The position numbers and the translations under genes were made by a program. A stretch of 64,000 bases of DNA, from assembly GCF_000732615.1 (NCBI RefSeq), contig NZ_JPGL01000045.1:1-64000 (forward strand), written 5' to 3'. Source of the stretch: Burkholderia paludis (GTDB taxonomy: Bacteria; Pseudomonadota; Gammaproteobacteria; Burkholderiales; Burkholderiaceae). Under the pieces are notes generated by a model that was not told the origin of the DNA, did not search any database, and saw nothing but the letters and a program-made list of their open reading frames with translations. Shown here piece after piece: positions 9,406 to 18,359 of the stretch (within the stretch, counting starts at the first letter, position 1; every line of letters begins with the position of its first letter).

Positions 9406-9586
9406 GGAAGGTGCGTCGACGCGTGAAATCGTTATGTGGCGTCGACGCAGTGTCGCACACCCGTTCCTCCCTGATGCTGCCTGTCTGAACGAAACCGGAA
9501 GGATGTGCGTGGGGTCGGGTCGGGACGCGCCGGGTGCGGCGTCGCGACCGGTGGCGAGCCGCCGTGCCGGCGGCCCGCGTCGTCGG

Positions 9587-9796
9587 TCAGCGTACGTTCG
9601 CGCCGACGATGCCGCCTGCCGCGGCGCCGGCGACCGTGCCGATCGGGCCGCCCGTGATCAGGTAGCCGAGCGCGCCGCCCGCGGCCGCGCCGATGCCGGC
9701 GTTGCGCTGGGCATGCGTCATCGCGCATGCGCCGAGCTGAGACAGGACCGCGACGATCACGGCGGTACGAACGACAAAAGTGGTCTTCTTCATCAT
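9587..9796 (-). CDS. Small glycine-zipper lipoprotein (OsmB-like)
   Basis: A 69-residue envelope protein. A Lys-start signal peptide (MMKKTTFVVRTAVIVAVLSQ) leads to the lipobox LGAC. A glycine-zipper stretch follows (GIGAAAGGALGYLITGG; GTVAGAAAGGIVG), as in OsmB and other 17-kDa-antigen-like lipoproteins. ATG 9796 or 9793 are both possible; a longer in-frame extension would bury the signal peptide. Probably outer-membrane anchored; role unknown. Confidence 0.8.
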   Translation of the reverse strand: MMKKTTFVVRTAVIVAVLSQLGACAMTHAQRNAGIGAAAGGALGYLITGGPIGTVAGAAAGGIVGANVR

Positions 9797-10045
9797 GGTT
9801 CCAGGTATTCCCCGCCCTGCGCCCATCCGCACGACGGCATTCGATTCGGTGCCGCCATCATAGGGAAGGCCAAACAGCGCGGGCAATCCGATTTACGTCG
9901 TGTTACAGCCGACACAATATCGAGATAAACCGGCGAAACCGCCTTCCGCCGTGCCGCGAGCCGCGCGGGACGCACCCCGGTCAGGTAGAATCACGGGATT
10001 AAACCGGCGCGACGCGCCGACACAGACACAACCTGACGCCACCGC

Positions 10046-11755
10046 ATGAGCACCGAACGCAACGACGCCCCCGCGGCTTCCAATTTCATCCGCAACATCA
10101 TCGACGACGACAACCGCACCGGCAAATGGGGCGGCCGCGTCGAAACGCGCTTCCCGCCCGAGCCGAACGGCTATCTGCACATCGGGCACGCCAAGAGCAT
10201 CTGTCTGAACTTCAGCGTCGCGCGCGACTACGGCGGCGTGTGCCACCTGCGCTTCGACGACACGAACCCGGAAAAGGAAAGCGTCGAGTACGTCGACTCG
10301 ATCGTCGACGCGGTACGCTGGCTCGGCTTCGACTGGCGCAAGGACGCGGTCGATCATCAGTATTTCGCGAGCGACTACTACGACAGGCTGTACGAGTTCG
10401 CCGAGCTGCTGATCAAGCGCGGCAAGGCCTATGTCGACAGCCAGAGCGCCGACGAGATGCGCGCGAACCGCGGCTCGCTGACGGAAGGCGGCAAGCCGTC
10501 GCCGTTCCGCGACCGTACGCCGGAAGAAAACCTCGACCTGTTCCGCCGCATGAAGGCCGGCGAGTTCAAGGAAGGCGAGCACGTGCTGCGCGCGAAGATC
10601 GACATGGCTTCGCCGAACATGAACATGCGCGACCCGGTGATCTACCGGATCCGCTACGCGCACCACTACCGCACCGGCGACGCGTGGTGCGTGTACCCGA
10701 TGTACGACTACACGCACTGCATCTCGGATGCGCTCGAAGGCATCACGCATTCGCTGTGCACGCTCGAATTCGAGGATCACCGCCCGCTGTACGACTGGGT
10801 GCTGAACGAACTCGCGGAGGCCGGCATCTTCTCGCGCCCGCTGCCGCAACAGATCGAATTCTCGCGGCTGAACCTCACGTACGCGATCACCAGCAAGCGC
10901 AAGCTGCTGCAGCTCGTCACCGAAGGCCACGTCGACGGCTGGGACGACCCGCGGATGCCGACGATCGTCGGCGTGCGCCGCCGCGGCTTCACGCCGGAGA
11001 GCATCCACCTGTTCTGCGACCGGATCGGCGTGACGAAGATCGACTCGTGGATCGACATGAGCATCTTCGAAGGCGCGCTGCGCGACGACCTCGACGACAA
11101 GGCGCCGCGCACGGTCGCGGTGCTCGATCCGCTGAAGCTCGTGATCGACAACTATCCGGAAGACCTCGAGGAAGCCTGCACGGCGCCGGTGCACCCGCAC
11201 CACCCGGAGCGCGGCGTGCGCACGTTCCCGATCTCGCGCGAGCTGTGGATCGAGCGCGAGGATTTCGCCGAGAACCCGCCGAAGGGGTATTTCCGCCTGT
11301 TCCCGGGCAACAAGGTGCGCCTGCGCTACGGCTACGTGATCGAATGCACGGGCTTCGACAAGGACGCCGACGGCAACGTCACGGCCGTGCACTGCAACTA
11401 CTTCCCGGACAGCAAGTCGGGCACCGAAGGCGCGAACAACTACAAGGTCAAGGGCAACATCCACTGGGTCAGCGCGAAGCATGCGCAGCCGGCCGAAGTG
11501 CGGATCTACGACCGCCTGTTCAAGGTGCCGCATCCGGACGCGGGCGGCGCGAACTTCCTCGAGGCGCTGAATCCCGATTCGAAGAAGATCGTGCAGGCCT
11601 ACCTCGAGCCGGGCAACGCCGATATCGCGCCGGAAACGCGCCTGCAGTTCGAGCGCCACGGCTACTTTGTTGCCGATCGTGTCGATTCGAAGCCGGGCAA
11701 GCCCGTGTTCAACCGGATCGTCGGGCTGCGCGACAGCTGGGGCAAGCCGGCCTGA
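10046..11755 (+). CDS. glnS: Glutaminyl-tRNA synthetase
   Basis: Class I synthetase, 569 residues, that charges tRNA-Gln. The HIGH motif is in FPPEPNGYLHIGHAKSICLN, and the MSKS-loop equivalent is ITSKRKLLQLV. The residue pattern LRFDDTNPEKES just after the HIGH block is typical of GlnRS. The anticodon-binding beta-barrels occupy the C-terminal third. Followed 45 bp later by a strong terminator. GlnRS is expected in beta-proteobacteria. Confidence 0.97.
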   Translation: MSTERNDAPAASNFIRNIIDDDNRTGKWGGRVETRFPPEPNGYLHIGHAKSICLNFSVARDYGGVCHLRFDDTNPEKESVEYVDSIVDAVRWLGFDWRKDAVDHQYFASDYYDRLYEFAELLIKRGKAYVDSQSADEMRANRGSLTEGGKPSPFRDRTPEENLDLFRRMKAGEFKEGEHVLRAKIDMASPNMNMRDPVIYRIRYAHHYRTGDAWCVYPMYDYTHCISDALEGITHSLCTLEFEDHRPLYDWVLNELAEAGIFSRPLPQQIEFSRLNLTYAITSKRKLLQLVTEGHVDGWDDPRMPTIVGVRRRGFTPESIHLFCDRIGVTKIDSWIDMSIFEGALRDDLDDKAPRTVAVLDPLKLVIDNYPEDLEEACTAPVHPHHPERGVRTFPISRELWIEREDFAENPPKGYFRLFPGNKVRLRYGYVIECTGFDKDADGNVTAVHCNYFPDSKSGTEGANNYKVKGNIHWVSAKHAQPAEVRIYDRLFKVPHPDAGGANFLEALNPDSKKIVQAYLEPGNADIAPETRLQFERHGYFVADRVDSKPGKPVFNRIVGLRDSWGKPA

Positions 11756-11800
11756 CGGCCTGCCGCGCACGGCGTCGACAGCCGTCGTCGCGCGACCAGA

Positions 11801-11827
11801 AAAAAACCGGCCTCAGGCCGGTTTTTT
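11801..11827 (+). terminator. Rho-independent terminator of glnS
   Basis: Stem aaaaaaccggcc / ggccggtttttt around the loop tca, ending in a run of seven T. The A-run and T-run make it usable in both directions, so it may also terminate the minus-strand Nudix gene. Confidence 0.92.
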
Positions 11828-11876
11828 TATTGCACGCATCGAAGCGGAACGCGGCAGCGAGCGCCGCCGCGCGCGG

Positions 11877-12347
11877 TCACGCGCCCGACAGGCGCCGATG
11901 CAGCGCCGCCAGCGACAGCTTCGTGCGGAACAGCCGCGCGAGGCTGCGGCTCACATACGCGTCGACGTCGCCCGGCACGGTCCAGCGGTACGCATCCATC
12001 TCGGGAATCATCGAACCGTCCCGGCGGCTCGGGAACAACGACGTGCACGTGCAGCGCGCGGGATCGATCTCGCCGTCGGCCACCAGCACCGCGAACAGGT
12101 GCAGGTCCTTGTCGTGCCGATACGCGAAGCAGCCGAGATCGACGAGCCGCGCCGGCGCGAAGACGATGCCGGTTTCCTCGAGCAGCTCGCGCAGCGCGGC
12201 ATCGACCGGCGTCTCGCCCGGTTCGCCCTGCCCCTTCGGGATGTCCCAGTGCGTGGTGTCCGTCGCATGCGCGAGGAACACGCGGCCGGCCGCATCGAGA
12301 ATCACGACGCCGCACGACACCGTGCGCGGCGCGCCGCTCCGCCTCAT
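11877..12347 (-). CDS. Nudix hydrolase
   Basis: A 156-residue pyrophosphohydrolase. The full Nudix box G-x5-E-x7-R-E-U-x-E-E-x-G-U is present without a mismatch at residues 39-61 (G39, E45, R53, E54, E57, E58, G60). The start MRRSGAPRTVSCGVVILDAA fits the fold. It begins 11 bp after the stop of the upstream surface-antigen gene and is probably co-transcribed with it. Substrate (NTP, NDP-sugar, Ap4A) cannot be told from the box alone. Confidence 0.9.
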   Translation of the reverse strand: MRRSGAPRTVSCGVVILDAAGRVFLAHATDTTHWDIPKGQGEPGETPVDAALRELLEETGIVFAPARLVDLGCFAYRHDKDLHLFAVLVADGEIDPARCTCTSLFPSRRDGSMIPEMDAYRWTVPGDVDAYVSRSLARLFRTKLSLAALHRRLSGA

Positions 12348-12358
12348 CGCGCGTGTGC

Positions 12359-12745
12359 TCAGCGCTTCTGCAACTGCCACTTGCCCGCGGCCGTCTTGCA
12401 GTAGACGGGCTTGAGCGTCATCGTCTGGCCCTTCGCGGTGATTTCGGTGGCGATTTCGCGGCAGGTCTTGCCGTCGCTCTCGGACGTGGACGGCGTCAGC
12501 TTCGCATCGATCTGCGTGCCCCGGCCGCTGCTCTGCCACGTCGTGGTCTCGCCGTCCTTGCCTTCGTCACGCACCTGCGCGGCGGCCTGGGCGAGCGACG
12601 CGCGGTCGGCCTTGGTGAAATAGCTGATCGGCGTATCGTTCAGGAAGTTCAGGTTGTTCTGCGCATGGGCGGGCAGCATCGCGGCTGCGCACGCGGCGCC
12701 GGCCAGCACGCGCGTGACGATGGAAAGGGATGCACGCATCGACAT
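12359..12745 (-). CDS. Exported RT0821/Lpp0805-type surface-antigen protein
   Basis: A 128-residue protein with a clear Sec signal (ASLSIVTRVLAGAACAAAML ending in AHA-Q). The mature part ends in the pattern C-R-E-x...A-x-C-K-x-x-x-G-x-W (KTCREIATEITAKGQTMTLK; YCKTAAGKWQLQKR), which resembles the C-terminal domain of the RT0821/Lpp0805 surface-protein family. The ATG at 12745 has an AGGAGA ribosome site. Function unknown; the two Cys could form a disulphide in the periplasm. Confidence 0.65.
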   Translation of the reverse strand: MSMRASLSIVTRVLAGAACAAAMLPAHAQNNLNFLNDTPISYFTKADRASLAQAAAQVRDEGKDGETTTWQSSGRGTQIDAKLTPSTSESDGKTCREIATEITAKGQTMTLKPVYCKTAAGKWQLQKR

Positions 12746-12851
12746 GTTGTTCTCCTTGGATGTTCGATCGAACGACGCGGTGCAGGCCGGCGAACCGGCA
12801 CGCACCGCGCCCGTCAGCGAGCGAGCATAGCATGCGTGCCGTCGGCGCCGC

Positions 12852-14237
12852 CTAGTGCGCGGCCGGCGCGGCCGTTTGCGGATACCCGTCGGTCAGCGTG
12901 CCCAGGAACGCGATCACGTCCTTGATCTCGGCCGTGTCCAGCGCCGGCGCCTCGCCGCGCTTGCGGTCGAACGGCGCTTCGCGGTTGATGTTCGGCCAGT
13001 AGCGCTTCGGCAGGTCGTCGTAGATCTGCACCTTGCCGTGCACGACCGGGTAGAACTTCTCCGGATGGATGTCGCGTTCGACGTAGAAGCGCATGACGTC
13101 CTCGAGCGTGTGATACACGCCGTTGTGGAAGAACGTCTTGCGCAGCGCGACGTTGCGCAGCGACGGCGTGCGGAACAGCCCGCAGAATTCGTCGCGGCCC
13201 TTCAGGTCGGTGCGCTCCGGGCCGCACGCGCCGAGATCGTGGAAGCGCGGGTCGCGGTTGACGGGCAACGCGCGGTTGCGCGGCACCGCGATCGCGATCA
13301 GCCCGAAATCGCTGAACTGCGGCGGCGTGCCGTCGAGCGCGCGCTGGCTGATGTGGCAGCTCGCGCAATTGCCCTTCTTCTCGTCGTTGAACAACTGCAG
13401 CCCGCGCATTTCGGCCGGCGTGAGCTGCGCATGACCGGCGAGATACGCGTCGTACTTGCTCGTGTACGGCGAGAACAGCTCGGGCGTCTGCTCGAAGGTC
13501 TCGAGCGCGCGCAGCACGGCCTTGAACGTCGCCGCGTCGTCGTCCAGCACCTTCACGCCGAACACCGCGCGGAATTCGTCCGCGTACGGGGCGGCCTTCA
13601 CGGCCTGCGCGACCTTCGCGGGCGAACTGTTCATCTCGAACGGCGACGTGAGCGGAATGCGCGCCTGTTCGGCGCCCGTATCGACGCGGCCGTCCCACGT
13701 GAGGCCGCCCGTCGGGCCCGCGTCGACGCTCTCGTCGCCTTCGTCGTCGGAATCGTGGAAGTGCTCGGTGAACTGCGGCACGCCCTGCAGGTACTTGAGC
13801 GACGGCACCGCGCGAAAGCCCGAGCGCTTCATGTCGTCGCCGCCGAACTGCACGGCCAGCGCGTTGGACGGCCCGAACGCGTGATCGGGGCTGTGGCACG
13901 ACGCGCAGGCAAGCTTGCCGGAACCTGACAGCGTAGGGTCAAAGAAAAGTTGCTTGCCGAGCGCCGTCATCCGGCGCACGCCTTCGTAAACTTGTGCACG
14001 CGTCTGCGGCTGGTTCGTCGCGACCACCGCCCCCGTGGCGGAAGCCGTTGCGGACGCAACCAGATTCGCGGCGCCCGGCGCACTCGCCGCGCTCGCGGCC
14101 TGCCCGGATGGCGCCCCCGCGCCCGGCTGCCCGTCACAGCCGGCAAGGGTTGCAAGCGTGGTGGCCAGCGCGAGCGCGCCGGTCAGGTGCAGCCACGAAC
14201 GCGCGAACGCGCCGGCTGTCGGTTGGCGAGGCTTCAT
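12852..14237 (-). CDS. Di-haem cytochrome c peroxidase / MauG-family lipoprotein
   Basis: A 461-residue exported protein with two c-type haem sites, CASCH at 111-115 and CASCH at 291-295, in the arrangement of bacterial cytochrome c peroxidases and MauG proteins. The N-terminus has a signal ending in the lipobox LAGC (Cys34), so it is probably a lipoprotein. An Ala/Ser-rich linker covers residues 40-75. It would reduce peroxide, or oxidise a substrate, in the periplasm. ATG 14237 is chosen over the in-frame ATG 14261 because it begins the signal peptide directly. Divergent from acpA. Confidence 0.85.
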   Translation of the reverse strand: MKPRQPTAGAFARSWLHLTGALALATTLATLAGCDGQPGAGAPSGQAASAASAPGAANLVASATASATGAVVATNQPQTRAQVYEGVRRMTALGKQLFFDPTLSGSGKLACASCHSPDHAFGPSNALAVQFGGDDMKRSGFRAVPSLKYLQGVPQFTEHFHDSDDEGDESVDAGPTGGLTWDGRVDTGAEQARIPLTSPFEMNSSPAKVAQAVKAAPYADEFRAVFGVKVLDDDAATFKAVLRALETFEQTPELFSPYTSKYDAYLAGHAQLTPAEMRGLQLFNDEKKGNCASCHISQRALDGTPPQFSDFGLIAIAVPRNRALPVNRDPRFHDLGACGPERTDLKGRDEFCGLFRTPSLRNVALRKTFFHNGVYHTLEDVMRFYVERDIHPEKFYPVVHGKVQIYDDLPKRYWPNINREAPFDRKRGEAPALDTAEIKDVIAFLGTLTDGYPQTAAPAAH

Positions 14238-14462
14238 CGAGTCGTCGGAAAGTGGGTTCATGAGCGGCCGGAGTTTATGTCAGCCGCATGACCGTTACAT
14301 GACGGTCGATCGACAGCTAATCGAAAGGACGCCTACACCCGGCTGTCAAATCGAGCCCTCAAAATGCTTACAGCCGGACATGCCACGGTTACCCTCGCGA
14401 ACCGGCGGTACACGGATGCTCCGGTTCCCCACGCGACAAGAGAGAGATAGAGAGTACAACGG

Positions 14463-16049
14463 ATGAAAAACCACGCCTGGATTCGCTTTACACCGATCGC
14501 CGTTGCCGCGGCCGCCGCCCTCACCGCCTGCGGCGGCGACGACGTGCAGCAGCAAGGCCTGTCGACGGTGAAGAACGTCGTCGTGATCTACGCCGAAAAC
14601 CGCAGCTTCGACAACCTGTACGGCAACTTCCCCGGCGCGAACGGCCTGCAGAACGTGACCGCGGCCAGCGCGCAGCAGAAGGACCGCAACGGCCAGGCGC
14701 TCGCGACGCTGCCGAAGGTCTGGGGCGGCCTGACCGCCAAGGGCGTGACGCCCGCCGTGACCGAGGCGATGACGGCCAACCTGCCGAACGCGCCGTTCGC
14801 GATCGACGATCCGAACGGCTTCAACACGTCGATGAGCGTGACGACGCGCGACCTGTATCACCGTTTCTACGAGAACCAGATGCAGATCAACGGCGGCAAG
14901 AACGACATGTTCGCCGCGTGGGCCGACTCGGGCGGCCTCGTGATGGGCCACTACACGCCCGACGCGACGAAGCTGCCGCTGTGGAAGATCGCGCAGCAGT
15001 TCACGCTCGCCGACAACTTCTTCATGGGCGCGTTCGGCGGCTCGTTCCTGAACCACCAGTACCTGATCTGTGCGTGCGCGCCGTTCTACGCGAACGCGGA
15101 CAAGAGCCCGGCCGCCGGCTCGATCTCGGCCGTCGCGGCGGACGGCAAGTCGCTGCAGCTCGCGAGCAACTCGCCGGCTTCCGCGCTCGACGGCATTCCG
15201 AAGTTCGTGAATTCGGGCAACCTGACGCCGGACTTCTACGCGATCAACACGATGCAGCCGCCGTATCAGCCGAGCGGCAACAAGGCCGCCACGGGCGGCG
15301 ACCCGAACCTCGCCGATCCGTCGGCCGCATCGACGCTGCCGCCGCAGACGCAGCAGAACATCGGCGACCTGCTGACCAACGCGGGCGTGTCGTGGGCATG
15401 GTACGGCGGCGCGTGGAGCCAGGCGCTGCAGGCCGCACAGAGCGGCACGGCGAACGTGATCTACGGCCCGAACATGACGGCCCCGAACTTCCAGCCGCAC
15501 CACCAGCCGTTCAACTACTACGCGAACCAGGCGCCCGGCAGCACGAGCCGCGCGCAGCATCTGCTCGACGGCGGCACCGACGGCAGCGCGTTCATCAAGG
15601 CGATCGACGCGGGCACGCTGCCGCAGGTCTCGTTCTACAAGCCGCAGGGCAACCTGAACGAACACGCGGGCTACACGGACGTCTCGACCGGCGACCAGCA
15701 CATCGCGAACCTGCTCGCGCACCTGCAGGCGAGCCCGCAGTGGAAGAACATGGTCGTGGTCGTCACGTACGACGAAAACGGCGGCTTCTGGGATCACGTG
15801 TCGCCGCCGAAGGGCGACCGCTGGGGCCCCGGCACGCGGATTCCGGCGCTCATCGTGTCGCCGTTCTCGAAGAAGGGCTTCGTGGATCACACGCAGTACG
15901 ACACCGCGTCGATCCTGCGCTTCATCACGCGCCGCTTCTCGCTGCCGCGCCTCGCGGGCCTGCAACAGCGCGACGACGCGCTGAAGGCCAACGGCGCGCA
16001 GCCGATGGGCGACCTGACGAACGCGCTGCAGCTGTCGCCGAACCTGTAA
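14463..16049 (+). CDS. acpA: AcpA-like phosphoesterase (acid phosphatase / phospholipase C superfamily)
   Basis: A 528-residue exported enzyme. The N-terminus carries a signal with the lipobox-like LTAC. The phosphoesterase core follows: VVVIYAENRSFDNLYGNFPG (metal and nucleophile region), GGSFLNHQYLICACAPF, VVVTYDENGGFWDHVSPP and RIPALIVSPFSKKGFVDHTQ. These are the conserved blocks shared by phospholipase C and the AcpA acid phosphatase of Francisella and Burkholderia. It should cleave phosphate monoesters or phospholipids in the envelope. Ribosome site in gagagatagagag. A strong hairpin follows the stop. Confidence 0.85.
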   Translation: MKNHAWIRFTPIAVAAAAALTACGGDDVQQQGLSTVKNVVVIYAENRSFDNLYGNFPGANGLQNVTAASAQQKDRNGQALATLPKVWGGLTAKGVTPAVTEAMTANLPNAPFAIDDPNGFNTSMSVTTRDLYHRFYENQMQINGGKNDMFAAWADSGGLVMGHYTPDATKLPLWKIAQQFTLADNFFMGAFGGSFLNHQYLICACAPFYANADKSPAAGSISAVAADGKSLQLASNSPASALDGIPKFVNSGNLTPDFYAINTMQPPYQPSGNKAATGGDPNLADPSAASTLPPQTQQNIGDLLTNAGVSWAWYGGAWSQALQAAQSGTANVIYGPNMTAPNFQPHHQPFNYYANQAPGSTSRAQHLLDGGTDGSAFIKAIDAGTLPQVSFYKPQGNLNEHAGYTDVSTGDQHIANLLAHLQASPQWKNMVVVVTYDENGGFWDHVSPPKGDRWGPGTRIPALIVSPFSKKGFVDHTQYDTASILRFITRRFSLPRLAGLQQRDDALKANGAQPMGDLTNALQLSPNL

Positions 16050-16092
16050 CGGCACGACGCGGCACCGGCCGGCATCGATGCCGGCCGCACCT

Positions 16093-16122
16093 GACGAAGG
16101 GCGACCCGGGTCGCCCTTCGTC
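16093..16122 (+). terminator. Terminator downstream of acpA
   Basis: A 30-bp perfect palindrome centred between 16107 and 16108 (arms gacgaagggcgaccc and gggtcgcccttcgtc), followed by gttt. It can fold with a 4-nt loop. Lies between convergent acpA and the porin-like gene. Confidence 0.8.
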
Positions 16123-16212
16123 GTTTCACGGATGCACGCGTGCCGGACGCCGGCCCCGGTGGGCGCGCTGCCCGGAGCCGTCGCATGCGAACCGCGCGCC
16201 GCGAGACGCGCG

Positions 16213-17667
16213 CTACCACCCGTACTTCATCTCGACGCCAATGTAATCGGCGTTGTGCCCGCCCGCCTGCCGGATCGCATCGCCGACCTGGAAGTGCACG
16301 GCCTCGATCGCGCCGATCAGGTTCGCGGCGATCGTCCAGTCCGCGCGCAGCTGCACGTACATCCCCGTCCACAAGCCGCCCTTGCCGGCCGTGCCCGGCA
16401 CCACCGCGTTGCCCTGCTGGTAGACCGCGTCGCCGGTCGTCTCGCGCCACTGGAACCCGAGCGCGCCGAGCAGCGACAGCGCCGGCGACGGCTTCAGCGT
16501 CACCGACGGCTTCACGTGGATCAGGTTCGCGTAGCCGGTGAAGCCTGCGAGCGTGAAGTAATAGCCGTTCGGGAACAGCGGATTGAAGGTTTCGACGCGG
16601 CCGTCGTGCGGATGGCGATCGCCCGACGCCGCGTCGACCTGGAGCGCGACGCGCGGCGACCACGGCGCATCGAGCCGGTAGCCGGCAATCGAGCCCAACG
16701 CCCACGCGCGGATCGTGCTGCCGCCGACCGTGCCCGTCTGCAGCATCGTCTCGAGATCCCAGTCGAAGCGGCCCTGCGTGCCGGTGTAGCGCAGGTCCCA
16801 CACGTCGCGCCGCTCGGCGCCGCTCGCATCGAGAAACCGCGCGTTGCCGCGGTTGTAGCGCGACCAGTAGCCCGACAGGTCGCCGGGCCCGACCGACTGC
16901 CGCTCGAAGCGCACGCCGCTGAACGTCAGGTCGCGGTTCGACACGTCGTCGAACGCGGACACGCTGCGGTTCTGCACCGGCTGCGTCGCATACGCGATGA
17001 AGCGCCATTTCCGGTATTCGTAGTCGGCCCACACCGCGTCGAACGCCTGCCGCACGTTCGGGCCGTCGCGCGCGGCGATGAAGCGCTGCAGGTCGAACGC
17101 CATCTCCTGCCGGCCGACGCGGAACTTGAACGTGCCGCCGCCGAGCGCGCCCGTGTAGGTCGCGAACGCCTGTTCGAGATCGAGCGGATTCCTGTCGACC
17201 GGCGCGATCGTGTTCTTGCCGAATGCGCGATCATCCTGCAACTGCACGAAGAACTGCCAGTGCGAACCGAGATGCGCATCGGCGTGCACTTCGACGCGCT
17301 GGATCAGGTACGTATCCGATTGCGCGGAACCGATGCCGAACAGCGGCGCGTCGTTGGTTTCCAGGCGCTCGCGCAGGTTCACGCCGAGCGACAGGTACGA
17401 CGCCGGATCGTTGCCGAGCGGGATGTACTTCAGGCCGTCGAGCGGCGCGCGCGGCACGCACGGATTCGCGAGCGCCGACCAGTCTTCCTGCCAGCGGTTG
17501 AACAGCACGGCCGGCCGCGCGGCCGGGCACGCCGACGCGCTCGCGCCGCCGGCGGCGGCCGGCGCCGATTCCGCCCGCGCCGCATCGACGCTCGCGAACA
17601 GCAGCCCGGCCACCACCGACGCGCGCGCAACGCGGTCGAGACGCGCCCCGCCCCGCCGCGCAATCAT
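16213..17667 (-). CDS. Alginate-export-type outer-membrane porin
   Basis: A 484-residue exported protein ending ...MKYGW. The signal region is ARASVVAGLLFASVDAARA. The mature part opens with a region rich in Arg and Trp (LFNRWQEDWSALANP) and the block YIPLGNDPASYLSLGVNLRE, characteristic of the Alginate_exp barrel domain; later strands include FKFRVGRQEMAFDLQRF. The family forms monomeric channels for anionic or other small solutes; alginate need not be the substrate. Its ATG overlaps the stop of the DUF1275 gene as ATGA, so it is translationally coupled as the last gene of the operon. Confidence 0.82.
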   Translation of the reverse strand: MIARRGGARLDRVARASVVAGLLFASVDAARAESAPAAAGGASASACPAARPAVLFNRWQEDWSALANPCVPRAPLDGLKYIPLGNDPASYLSLGVNLRERLETNDAPLFGIGSAQSDTYLIQRVEVHADAHLGSHWQFFVQLQDDRAFGKNTIAPVDRNPLDLEQAFATYTGALGGGTFKFRVGRQEMAFDLQRFIAARDGPNVRQAFDAVWADYEYRKWRFIAYATQPVQNRSVSAFDDVSNRDLTFSGVRFERQSVGPGDLSGYWSRYNRGNARFLDASGAERRDVWDLRYTGTQGRFDWDLETMLQTGTVGGSTIRAWALGSIAGYRLDAPWSPRVALQVDAASGDRHPHDGRVETFNPLFPNGYYFTLAGFTGYANLIHVKPSVTLKPSPALSLLGALGFQWRETTGDAVYQQGNAVVPGTAGKGGLWTGMYVQLRADWTIAANLIGAIEAVHFQVGDAIRQAGGHNADYIGVEMKYGW

Positions 17668-18359
17668 GCACGCTCCGGCGCGGCCGGCCGGGCGGACATG
17701 CCCGTGCATGCCGCCAGCGCCACGAGTGCGCCGGCCGGCGCGAGCAGCGCCCAGAACCCGGCCTGGCGATAACCCAGCGCACCGGCCGCCGCGCCGAGTG
17801 CGAACGCGACGATCGCCGGCCACATCTTCGCGAAGCGCGCACGCGCCGCGGCGCGCACGCTGTCGGGCGTGCCGGCGGACAGCAGGTCGACGACGTCGAG
17901 AATCGCCTGCGTGACGTTGCCGGTCATCACCGTGTTCGGCACGCCGGTGCGCGCGATCACGCGCGGATGCGCGTTCTGCACGCCCATCGCGAACGTGCCG
18001 ACGATGCCGGTCAGCAGCACCGGCAGGCCGTCGGACTGGATGACGGGCGACGCCCACACGCCGGCCGCGCAGAAGCCGAGCAGCAGCAAGCCCTGGACCG
18101 CATGCAGCGCACGCGCGCCCTGCCAGGCCGGCCGCCCGGCAAACGCGCGTGCGATCAGGCTGCTCGCGACCACCCCGCACACGAACGCCGGAAACACGCT
18201 GAGCTTCAGCAGGACGCCCTGCCCGAACCCCGCGGCGCCCGCGCCGATCAGCACGAAGTTGCCGGTCACGTGCGCGGTGAAAAGGCCGAACAGCGCGACG
18301 AAGCTCAGCGTGTCGACGAAGCCGGCCACCGCGGCAAGGATCGTGTCCTCGTGCTTCAT
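17664..18359 (-). CDS. DUF1275 (YoaK-type) membrane protein
   Basis: A 231-residue protein with six or so membrane helices. It begins MKHEDTILAAVAGFVDTLSF and includes FTAHVTGNFVLIGAG, GVQNAHPRV and VMTGNVTQA, all hallmark blocks of the DUF1275 family. Function unknown; transport has been suggested for the family. Both ends overlap neighbours by four bases (ATGA with the VOC gene upstream and with the porin downstream). Confidence 0.88.
   Translation of the reverse strand: MKHEDTILAAVAGFVDTLSFVALFGLFTAHVTGNFVLIGAGAAGFGQGVLLKLSVFPAFVCGVVASSLIARAFAGRPAWQGARALHAVQGLLLLGFCAAGVWASPVIQSDGLPVLLTGIVGTFAMGVQNAHPRVIARTGVPNTVMTGNVTQAILDVVDLLSAGTPDSVRAAARARFAKMWPAIVAFALGAAAGALGYRQAGFWALLAPAGALVALAACTGMSARPAAPERA

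Noticed and set aside
10126..12414. A 762-codon frame overlapping glnS and the Nudix gene
   Set aside because: Out-of-frame shadow of glnS on the same strand; it reads through the glnS terminator.
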